Assembly: GCA_943325425.2 (NCBI GenBank)
Contig: CALPPJ020000081.1
Span: 1 to 6,493 of the forward strand
DNA length: 6,493 bases
From: Bifidobacterium breve
GTDB lineage: Bacteria; Actinomycetota; Acidimicrobiia; Acidimicrobiales; Ilumatobacteraceae
Direction of reading: 5' to 3'
In this document: piece by piece, positions 1-5,491 of the stretch
Layout of the letters: every line of letters starts with the position of its first letter
Position numbering within the stretch: position 1 is the stretch's first letter
Position numbers and translations under genes: made by a program
Notes under the pieces: generated by a model
What the model was told of the DNA's origin: nothing
The model's database searches: none
Seen by the model: the letters and a program-made list of their open reading frames with translations, nothing else

Positions 1-1087
1 CGCGATAGGCAACGATCGGTGTTGTATTGGTGACGACCGAAGTGGTGCGACATTCGATGTTAGGAATGGCGTACACACCACTTGACATCGGACGAGTCAT
101 GAATGGCGCCAAGATGGTGCCCATGTCGGCGAATCCGCCAGAATCTTGAATGGCGTGCAACTGGTAGTGCGTTACTTTGCCTTCTTTGGTTCCACCAATG
201 GTGATGTACTGCAACTGGGCGCGGCCATGACCAAGAGCCATCATTGATTCGGTTCGGGTCTCGCGCCACTTCACGGCACGACCAATCTTCTTTGCGATTA
301 CGCCGAGCAACAACTCTTCGGGGTATGCACCGATCTTGGCACCAAATCCGCCGCCAACATCAGGGGTCAAAATATGCACGAGTTCTTTGTCAACTCCGTT
401 GGCTGCCGCAATCGGATCAACGCCACCTTGTGCGTGCTGCGTTGACAACCATTGCGTCAAACGTCCGTCGGCTCCCCATACAGCAGCGGCTCCGCGAACT
501 TCAAGCGGGCACGGTGCAACGCGCTGATTCATGAAACGACCCTTCACAACTACTTCGCAACCTTCAAAGTAGGCGTCACCAGTGTTGTCAGGAATACCGA
601 GCACGGTTGTGTCGAAGACTACGTTGCTTCCGGCTGATTCGTAAATGAGTGTTGAACTCACCATCGCGGCCTCAACATCAACGAACGCTTCGAGATAGTC
701 ATAATCAATGATGATTGCTTCGGCAGCATCTTCGCCTTGTTCGCGAGTTTCGGTGACGATGGCGACCACGGGCTCGCCGACGTAACGAACTTTGTCACTT
801 GCGAGAAGTGTGCGCGCAACCATCGGATTGAATGCTGCGGGGACGGGCTGCAGCGCGAGTGATTCAGCGGTGAAGACCGCGATGACACCAGGCATTGCTT
901 CGGCCTCAGATGTGTCAATGGAAAGGATGCGAGCATGCGCAGCTGATGAGCGCGCGTACGTCACATGAACGGCGCCAACAAGACGCTCTTCTTCAAACAA
1001 GTCGTCAACGTACTTGCCGCCCGTTGTCAAAAACTTTGGATCTTCTTTGCGAAGAACTCGTGTGCCAAGAATGCTGCTACCGGTCAC
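1..1087 (-). CDS. Molybdenum hydroxylase large (molybdopterin-binding) subunit, CoxL/xanthine dehydrogenase superfamily, 3' end outside window
   Basis: This is the N-terminal 362 residues of a large subunit that would bind the molybdopterin cytosine dinucleotide cofactor and oxidise a small substrate, normally with a FAD subunit and a 2Fe-2S subunit. The frame is open from GTG at 1087 to the edge. Visible signatures are the N-terminal LGTRVLRKEDPKFLTTGGKY segment (residues 7-26) with VDDL after it, KVRYVGEPVVAIV (99-111), a PLEVRGA segment (194-200), STQ (215-217, the Gln position near molybdenum) and DVGGGFGAK (243-251), then VAYR at 359-362. An in-frame TGA lies upstream and no other start falls between it and GTG, which has GGGGG seven bases ahead (1095-1099). 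The next codon begins with G, so the loop cannot read AYRC as in form I CO dehydrogenase; it fits AYRGAGR of form II and related enzymes. The substrate is unknown. Because this subunit comes first in its unit, partner subunits may lie downstream, beyond the left edge. Confidence 0.9.
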   Translation of the reverse strand, partial: MTGSSILGTRVLRKEDPKFLTTGGKYVDDLFEEERLVGAVHVTYARSSAAHARILSIDTSEAEAMPGVIAVFTAESLALQPVPAAFNPMVARTLLASDKVRYVGEPVVAIVTETREQGEDAAEAIIIDYDYLEAFVDVEAAMVSSTLIYESAGSNVVFDTTVLGIPDNTGDAYFEGCEVVVKGRFMNQRVAPCPLEVRGAAAVWGADGRLTQWLSTQHAQGGVDPIAAANGVDKELVHILTPDVGGGFGAKIGAYPEELLLGVIAKKIGRAVKWRETRTESMMALGHGRAQLQYITIGGTKEGKVTHYQLHAIQDSGGFADMGTILAPFMTRPMSSGVYAIPNIECRTTSVVTNTTPIVAYR

Positions 1088-1094
1088 GTCTAAA

Positions 1095-1099
1095 CCCCC
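1095..1099 (-). promoter_or_regulatory. Ribosome binding site of the molybdenum hydroxylase gene
   Basis: On the minus strand the sequence reads GGGGG, seven bases before the GTG at 1087. This supports the GTG start. It is G-rich rather than a perfect AGGAGG, so its strength is uncertain. Confidence 0.5.
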
Positions 1100-1110
1100 G
1101 TGGACATCAA

Positions 1111-1127
1111 CTGAGAACTTCTCTCAG
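1111..1127 (-). promoter_or_regulatory. Small hairpin in the leader of the molybdenum hydroxylase gene
   Basis: CTGAGA (1111-1116) and TCTCAG (1122-1127) are exact inverted repeats separated by five bases. The RNA of either strand could form a six-base-pair stem. The hairpin lies about 24 bases upstream of the GTG start. No T-run follows, so it is not a typical intrinsic terminator. It could stabilise the 5' end of the mRNA or be chance. Confidence 0.3.
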
Positions 1128-1135
1128 CACTTGCG

Positions 1136-1165
1136 ACCTTACTCCGAGCAAGCCGACCGTGTCAC
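1136..1165 (-). promoter_or_regulatory. Candidate promoter for the molybdenum hydroxylase gene
   Basis: On the minus strand GTGACA (1165-1160) resembles the -35 consensus TTGACA at five of six positions. It is followed after 18 bases by TAAGGT (1141-1136), which keeps the TA...T pattern of a -10 box. Transcription would start near 1129 and give a leader of about 40 bases that contains the hairpin and the ribosome binding site. The -10 match is weak and the call rests on sequence pattern only. Confidence 0.3.
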
Positions 1166-1170
1166 GGTCG
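1154..1170. repeat. 17-base inverted repeat (8-base arms) between the division gene and the molybdenum hydroxylase gene
   Basis: CGACCGTG (1154-1161) and CACGGTCG (1163-1170) are perfect inverted arms around a single central base. The element begins nine bases past the stop codon of the division gene and covers the candidate -35 box of the hydroxylase gene. Two readings are possible: a dimeric regulator's operator, or a GC-rich hairpin at the 3' end of the upstream transcript. There is no T-tract after it on the minus strand, which weakens the intrinsic-terminator reading. Confidence 0.5.
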
Positions 1171-1179
1171 AAACAGGGT

Positions 1180-1824
1180 TTATGGGGTGCTGACAGGGAC
1201 TTCGGCGACGATCGGCGCGGCAGTCATGGCGGGCGCCTCGGTGGTGATCGGCGCCGCCGTTGTGTCGGGAGCATTCTTGGCCGCCTCGGCTGCGGCCTTC
1301 ATGGCGGCATCGTTGACTTTGACCGAAATGATCTGGGTGACGAGATCGTATGGCCAGCCCGTGGGGAGATTGATGGGGGCGGTGGCTTCGCCGACGATTT
1401 GCTGACGGGCTTCGCCAGCGACCACAAATCCCAGCTCTTCGCGGGCGGCATCTTGAACGCCTTCGGGGGTTTTGAGTCGGTCAACTTCGGTTTGAAGTTC
1501 GTCGGTGGCCTTCTTGATGGTGTCGAGTTCAGATTGCCGACTATCGATTTCGGTGCGTTGCCCGAACCATGAGGTCAAAGGCAGGACCAAGAAAGAGTTG
1601 CCAAACGAAAAGACCACCACTAAAAATCCGAGCAGCAACGCCACTCGACCCAGAAATTTAGGAACGATGCGCTCAGAGCGAGGGGTGGGGCGGGTGAGAT
1701 CTGAGACCGCAGCAATTTTTGATCGGGCAGTCTTTCGAACGCCCTTTTTGGCGGCTGCCTTCGTTGCTTTGCGCAACCGGCCCGGCGAGCGCGGAATGCT
1801 AGAAGTCTTGTTGCCGCGAGCCAT
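1180..1824 (-). CDS. Septum formation initiator (DivIC/FtsB family) membrane protein
   Basis: Predicted single-pass cell-division protein of 214 residues. The family acts in the divisome through an extracytoplasmic coiled coil, pairing with FtsL/FtsQ-type partners. The protein has a very basic cytoplasmic N-terminus (residues 1-55, many Lys and Arg), one transmembrane helix near 59-80 (VALLLGFLVVVF), a heptad-like coiled coil at about 88-118, and the family hallmark of a Pro followed by an AREELGFV-type motif and GE (about 120-138). A conserved-looking LPTGWPYDLV follows (153-162). The last 35 residues are an Ala/Pro/Thr-rich, probably disordered tail with repeated AP units, longer than in compact FtsB proteins. 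I chose ATG at 1824; an in-frame TTG at 1854 would add ten residues. Neither start has a well-spaced ribosome binding site (GTAGGG abuts the ATG). It follows eno by 71 bases, as in other Actinobacteria, and may be co-transcribed with it. Confidence 0.86.
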   Translation of the reverse strand: MARGNKTSSIPRSPGRLRKATKAAAKKGVRKTARSKIAAVSDLTRPTPRSERIVPKFLGRVALLLGFLVVVFSFGNSFLVLPLTSWFGQRTEIDSRQSELDTIKKATDELQTEVDRLKTPEGVQDAAREELGFVVAGEARQQIVGEATAPINLPTGWPYDLVTQIISVKVNDAAMKAAAEAAKNAPDTTAAPITTEAPAMTAAPIVAEVPVSTP

Positions 1825-1856
1825 CCCTACATTCTGCCCGTTTTGGCGCCTCAAGT

Positions 1857-1880
1857 GGGATCATCCCCAACTCGATGGGG
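1857..1880 (-). promoter_or_regulatory. Two overlapping, mutually exclusive inverted repeats in the eno-division gene gap
   Basis: CCCCA (1865-1869) can pair with TGGGG (1876-1880) across a six-base loop, while the same C-run is also one arm of GGGAT-C-ATCCC (1857-1867). In the transcript only one of these short stems could form at a time. They lie between the enolase stop and the start of the division gene, and just upstream of the alternative TTG start at 1854. The stems are short (four to five pairs) and no T-run follows, so a regulatory role is speculative. Confidence 0.25.
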
Positions 1881-1895
1881 TGTGGGCGAGTTGTC

Positions 1896-3176
1896 TCAGG
1901 CCAAAGGAGCAAGCGCGGCGCGTCCGCGGAATGCCGCAGTTTCACCAAGCTGTTCTTCAATGCGCAACAACTGGTTGTACTTGGCGACGCGATCACTACG
2001 AGCAGGGGCGCCCGTCTTGATCTGTCCGCAATTCGTTGCGACTGCGAGGTCGGCGATTGTTGCATCTTCGGTTTCGCCACTGCGGTGACTCATCACACTG
2101 GTGTAGCGATGACGCGATGCAAGTTCCACGGTCTCGAGAGTTTCGGTCAAGGTGCCGATTTGGTTGACCTTGACGAGAACGCTGTTGCCAACCTTGCGCT
2201 CAATGCCCATCGCTAAACGGGCCGCATTGGTGACGAACAAATCGTCACCGACAAGTTGAACTTTGGTGCCGAGTTCGTTGGTGAGTGCACTCCAACCGTC
2301 CCAGTCATCTTCGGCCATGCCGTCTTCGATGGACACGATGGGGTAGGTGCTGACAAGACGTGCCCAGTAGGCAACGAGTTCATCGCTTGACAAAACTTTC
2401 CCTTCACCGGCTAAGTGATAACGGCCGTCTTTGTAGAGCTCGCTCATGGCCGGATCAAGTGCGATGGCAATGTCGGTTCCTGGAGTAAAGCCTGAAGCGG
2501 TAATGGCCTCCACCAAAATCTTGATTGCATCTTCGTTGGTCGCGAGGTTTGGAGCAAAGCCACCTTCGTCGCCAACTGCAGTCGACAAACTCTTGCCGTG
2601 CAAGATCTTTTTGAGTTGGTGGTACGTCTCGGTTCCCCAACGAAGTGCTTCACGGAAACTTGGTGCGCCAACGGGCATGATCATGAACTCTTGAAGATCG
2701 ATGGTGTTGTCGGCATGGGCGCCACCATTGATGACATTCATCATGGGGACAGGAAGAACATGCGAGTTGGGTCCACCGACGTAACGCCACAATGGAAGCC
2801 CGAGTGAATTGGCTGCTGCTTTAGCAACAGCGAGACTGGTTCCGAGCATTGCATTTGCACCTAGGCGAGCTTTGTTGGGTGTGTCATCAAGATCTTTGAG
2901 CACGATGTCGACCATGCGTTGTTCGAGAGCATCGCAGCCAACGAGTGCACTTTCAATTTCGCCGTTGACGAAACCGACCGCCGTCAGAACTCCTTTGCCG
3001 CCATAACGACGACCACCGTCGCGCAATTCGACTGCTTCATGTTCGCCAGTGCTTGCGCCAGACGGAACCATGGCACGACCTCGTGCTCCTGAATCAAGTT
3101 CAACCTCAACCTCGACGGTGGGGTTGCCGCGGGAGTCAAGAACTTCTCGTCCAAAAATGCTGATGATCTCGGTCAT
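1896..3176 (-). CDS. eno: Enolase (phosphopyruvate hydratase)
   Basis: Cytoplasmic glycolytic enzyme that interconverts 2-phosphoglycerate and phosphoenolpyruvate with Mg2+. At 426 residues it has the usual bacterial length and is complete. The N-terminal domain has EVLDSRGNPTVEVEV (11-25) and the mobile loop SGASTG (39-44). The barrel domain keeps the catalytic and metal residues: H154 in GGAHADN, E163 in LQEF, E204 in GDEGGFAPN, metal ligands D241, E284 (SIEDG) and D311 (GDDLFVTN), the base K336 (VKVNQIGT), the SHRSGET loop (363-369) and K387 (IKTGAP). All are intact, so an active enzyme is expected. ATG at 3176 starts exactly at the family's N-terminus (MTEI..IFGREVLDSRG); the ribosome binding site is weak (TTTGGG, close to the start). 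It lies 34 bases after mazG and before the division gene, the conserved actinobacterial setting. Confidence 0.98.
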   Translation of the reverse strand: MTEIISIFGREVLDSRGNPTVEVEVELDSGARGRAMVPSGASTGEHEAVELRDGGRRYGGKGVLTAVGFVNGEIESALVGCDALEQRMVDIVLKDLDDTPNKARLGANAMLGTSLAVAKAAANSLGLPLWRYVGGPNSHVLPVPMMNVINGGAHADNTIDLQEFMIMPVGAPSFREALRWGTETYHQLKKILHGKSLSTAVGDEGGFAPNLATNEDAIKILVEAITASGFTPGTDIAIALDPAMSELYKDGRYHLAGEGKVLSSDELVAYWARLVSTYPIVSIEDGMAEDDWDGWSALTNELGTKVQLVGDDLFVTNAARLAMGIERKVGNSVLVKVNQIGTLTETLETVELASRHRYTSVMSHRSGETEDATIADLAVATNCGQIKTGAPARSDRVAKYNQLLRIEEQLGETAAFRGRAALAPLA

Positions 3177-3210
3177 GAACCCAAACTAGTGAAACCAGTG
3201 CCCAAACCCC

Positions 3211-4560
3211 TCAGGCATCAGTGTGTCGTTCAGCATTTTGTCGCTGAATATTGCTGACTTTTCGTAAGGCGACCTCGGGATCAACCCCTCGGCGGCGACA
3301 TTCGGCCACAACTTCAAGCAAATGCATTCCAAGATCGGCGATGTCGCCGAGCTCGTGAGCACCAGGGTTGGGCAATTCGATCGGTACGCCAGCCTTGTTG
3401 GCCCGCTTCAAAATTGCCGAGGCATAGGCCAATGAACCAGTCGCTTGAGGGATGCCATCAAATAGTCCAGCCACGATTCCTTTGGCGGCTTTTTCAGCCT
3501 TTTTGATGTCATCCCATGATTTCACGAGGGCGTCAGATCCGACCGCAGAATTTTCGTTAGGAGCGAAGACATGCGGATGGCGGCGCACCAATTTTTCGTG
3601 AATGCCCCGTGCGACATCACCCATGGTGAAGCGACCTTCTTGTTCGGCAATCGCGGCATGAAATTCAATTTGATACAACAAGTCGCCGAGCTCTTCGATG
3701 AGATGTTCGTCGGTGTGCGCATCGTCAATGTCAAGTGCCGCGATGGCATCAACGACTTCATATGTCTCTTCAAGCAGATAGGTCGTGAGTGTTTGGTGAG
3801 TTTGTTCACGATCCCACGGGCATTCACGGCGCAATGTGCGTGCCAGTTCGTGAAACGCGATGAGATCTTTTCCAACTGGTGCGCGTAACTCAGGAATATA
3901 GATCGACGTTAAATGATCAGCCTCAATACTGTGATCGAGTTCGCTCCACGCAACAGTCATCACCACTTCGTCGGGCAAACCAAGATGATGCAAGATGACG
4001 ACCGGCATGTCGTCATTGCTCACGTTGTCGGTATCTTCGGCGGCAAGTTTGATATCTGATAACACCCAGTTGGCATGACAGTGTGCAACGAGAAGTGGTC
4101 CGGTCAATCCCGCTGCTGCTGTTGCAAACTGGTGACCGTCAATGAGTCGCACACTGTGTTCGATCGGATCAATGCCAAGTCGTGCCCAAGCAATTTCTAG
4201 AAAGCCCATCGCTGGGTTCACGATGCATTCGATGCGATCATCTGACATGAGCAGGCGAACGGTTCGCTCAAGAATCAATGGTGACCCTGGCACTGCATAC
4301 AAGATTTCGCCATGTTGAATTGCTGCAGCAATGAGATCGTTGGCGATGCCGATGTAGACATCGTCAAAAGTTCCGGACGTTTCGTAGCGTTCGTCAAAAG
4401 TAATTGCATCAACAACTAAGTGGGCGCTCGGGTGTTGTGCGGTTCTCAAGAAACGGTGCTGATGAGCAGAGATTCTTTGGCGAGTGTGATCGGTGATGTA
4501 TTCATCGGCTGAGGGACCCAGCCCGATGATTTCAATGCGGGGGAGATTAACAAGAGGCAT
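3211..4560 (-). CDS. mazG: Nucleoside triphosphate pyrophosphohydrolase MazG with N-terminal tetrapyrrole-methylase-like domain (YabN type)
   Basis: A 449-residue fusion protein. Residues 8-225 resemble the tetrapyrrole (corrin/porphyrin) methylase fold: IEIIGLGPS (9-17), YAVPGSPLILERTV (88-101), a LGIDP segment (128-132), VLSDIKLAA (166-174) and the closing LTSIYIPEL (217-225). Residues 232-335 are a MazG domain, with CPWDREQTH (247-255), the metal-binding helices LLEETYEVVDA (262-272; E264, E265, E268, D271) and EELGDLLYQIEFHA (289-302; D293), and VRRHPHVFA (325-333). MazG hydrolyses NTPs and dNTPs to the monophosphate and PPi, cleaning aberrant nucleotides from the pool; the role of the methylase-like half in such fusions is unclear. 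The C-terminal part (about 376-445) looks like the second MazG copy but has lost the EExxE helix. ATG at 4560 shares one base with the preceding stop (TGATG), which implies translational coupling; I see no clear ribosome binding site. Confidence 0.93.
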   Translation of the reverse strand: MPLVNLPRIEIIGLGPSADEYITDHTRQRISAHQHRFLRTAQHPSAHLVVDAITFDERYETSGTFDDVYIGIANDLIAAAIQHGEILYAVPGSPLILERTVRLLMSDDRIECIVNPAMGFLEIAWARLGIDPIEHSVRLIDGHQFATAAAGLTGPLLVAHCHANWVLSDIKLAAEDTDNVSNDDMPVVILHHLGLPDEVVMTVAWSELDHSIEADHLTSIYIPELRAPVGKDLIAFHELARTLRRECPWDREQTHQTLTTYLLEETYEVVDAIAALDIDDAHTDEHLIEELGDLLYQIEFHAAIAEQEGRFTMGDVARGIHEKLVRRHPHVFAPNENSAVGSDALVKSWDDIKKAEKAAKGIVAGLFDGIPQATGSLAYASAILKRANKAGVPIELPNPGAHELGDIADLGMHLLEVVAECRRRGVDPEVALRKVSNIQRQNAERHTDA

Positions 4561-4562
4561 CA
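4558..4562 (-). promoter_or_regulatory. TGATG stop-start overlap coupling the foldase gene to mazG
   Basis: The foldase stop TGA (4562-4560) and the mazG start ATG (4560-4558) share one A. No good ribosome binding site precedes mazG, so ribosomes ending the foldase gene probably re-initiate here. This is strong evidence that the two genes share one mRNA. Confidence 0.75.
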
Positions 4563-5486
4563 GCCGACGGGGACGAGGCCGAGAATTGATGGATCCCAGC
4601 GACCATATTCGGGGCTGACCCAGATCTTGGCTTCGCTGAGAACCGCGCGACCAGCTTCAATTGCGCCATTGCCACCGATCACGCTCGCGACATCATCTGC
4701 GACATCGTCAAAGGGACGAACAAGAAGCACGACCCAGCCAACTGTGGCGATTTCAAAGGCAGCAGTTGCTTCGCCAACTGTGGCGCCAGCAAGTGCCGTC
4801 AAGAACTCGGGAGTGACCTGGTTTTCAAATGCTGCTTGTTCAAGACAACCGCTACCCGTGGTCTGATCTTGCAATGCGCCACCGTTGGCAGATGAGGAGT
4901 CAAGCGAAACTTCTTGAGCGATTGCAGCAAAATCTTCGCCGGCATTGAGTCGGGCGCTCACCGCGTCGATCTCATCTTTGGTCTCTACCAAAATCGCACG
5001 CAGACAAACTGCACCAGATTGTGCTCCATTTTCGTTATACAGCGATTCAAGGTCGTCGGCGCTCATGACGAATTCTCGGTTGGCAACGCTTTGCGACGCG
5101 CTGGCCAAAACATAGAAATCTTGAACAACTTGCGGCGCATCGGCAAAGCCAGGTTCGGCTTGCAACGCTTCAAGTGCAGCACTGCGATCCTCATCAGTGA
5201 TTTCAACGCCGGCATTCTTGAGCGCAGTCACGATGGCTTGAGTTGAAATCCAGTTCTGCACAATGGCCTGAGCGGCGGCGATATCAAGATTTCCGCTCGA
5301 CAAGAAGGCCTCGGGAACTGCAGTGGCGTAACCAACGAGCAGATCATCAAATTCGCTATTTGATAATGACTCGTCGTTGAAACGCGCGGCGTCTTTGGTG
5401 ACCGACGAACACGCCGACGTAGTGGTCATGGCCGTGAGGGCGAGAACTGAAAGAGCGATGAATCGGCGAGGAGTAAGCACGATCAT
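4560..5486 (-). CDS. Exported SurA/PrsA-like foldase (parvulin-type domain), probable lipoprotein
   Basis: A 308-residue protein predicted to act outside the membrane in folding of exported proteins. The N-terminus is a signal peptide: RR at 7-8, a hydrophobic core at 9-20, and a candidate lipobox TSAC with Cys26. Thr at -3 is atypical, so lipid attachment is likely but not certain. Residues 35-150 are a helical SurA_N-like region (SNSEFDDLL, VQNWISTQAIV, VEITDEDRSAAL). Residues 160-257 resemble a parvulin domain: RAILVETKDEIDAV, LNAGEDFAAIAQEVSLDSSSA, NGG, a PEFLTALAGATVGE-like segment, and GWVVLLVRPF. Both positions usually held by conserved His (HILV and GYHII) are Ala164 and Val252, so isomerase activity is doubtful. 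Cys161 and Cys214 could form a disulfide. The start is ATG at 5486, with AGGG eight bases upstream; an adjacent in-frame TTG (5489) is less likely. The gene begins five bases after the mfd stop. Confidence 0.82.
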   Translation of the reverse strand: MIVLTPRRFIALSVLALTAMTTTSACSSVTKDAARFNDESLSNSEFDDLLVGYATAVPEAFLSSGNLDIAAAQAIVQNWISTQAIVTALKNAGVEITDEDRSAALEALQAEPGFADAPQVVQDFYVLASASQSVANREFVMSADDLESLYNENGAQSGAVCLRAILVETKDEIDAVSARLNAGEDFAAIAQEVSLDSSSANGGALQDQTTGSGCLEQAAFENQVTPEFLTALAGATVGEATAAFEIATVGWVVLLVRPFDDVADDVASVIGGNGAIEAGRAVLSEAKIWVSPEYGRWDPSILGLVPVG

Positions 5487-5491
5487 CAAAA

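Noticed and set aside
658..936. A 92-codon minus-strand open frame inside the molybdenum hydroxylase gene
   Set aside because: It is out of frame with the 362-codon hydroxylase reading frame, which has clear family motifs throughout. The Ser/Pro/Arg-rich product is a shadow.
1..1087. Annotation as form I aerobic carbon monoxide dehydrogenase (coxL)
   Set aside because: The codon after AYR begins with G, so the diagnostic Cys cannot be present. I leave the gene symbol empty.
1154..1170. Classical Rho-independent terminator for the eno-division gene transcript
   Set aside because: The stem is GC-rich, but no T-run follows on the minus strand (the next bases are GCTTGCTCGG). A non-canonical terminator remains possible, so it is listed as an inverted repeat.
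895..1572. A 225-codon plus-strand open frame rich in Gly, Arg and Asp
   Set aside because: It is antisense to two well-supported minus-strand genes and crosses the junction between them. Its composition is that of a shadow frame and no family motif is visible.
1825..1854. TTG at 1854 as start of the division gene
   Set aside because: It adds ten unremarkable residues, whereas ATG at 1824 gives a typical MARG start. A GGGGA sits upstream of the TTG, so the choice is not certain.
1505..2216. Overlapping plus-strand open frames opposite the division gene and the end of eno
   Set aside because: No motif, no ribosome binding site of note, and both are fully explained as antisense of conserved genes.
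3571..3888. A 105-codon plus-strand open frame opposite the MazG domain
   Set aside because: It mirrors the conserved MazG metal-binding region and has no recognisable domain of its own.
5487..5489. TTG as start of the foldase gene
   Set aside because: The next codon is ATG, with better spacing from the AGGG motif and a normal signal peptide start.
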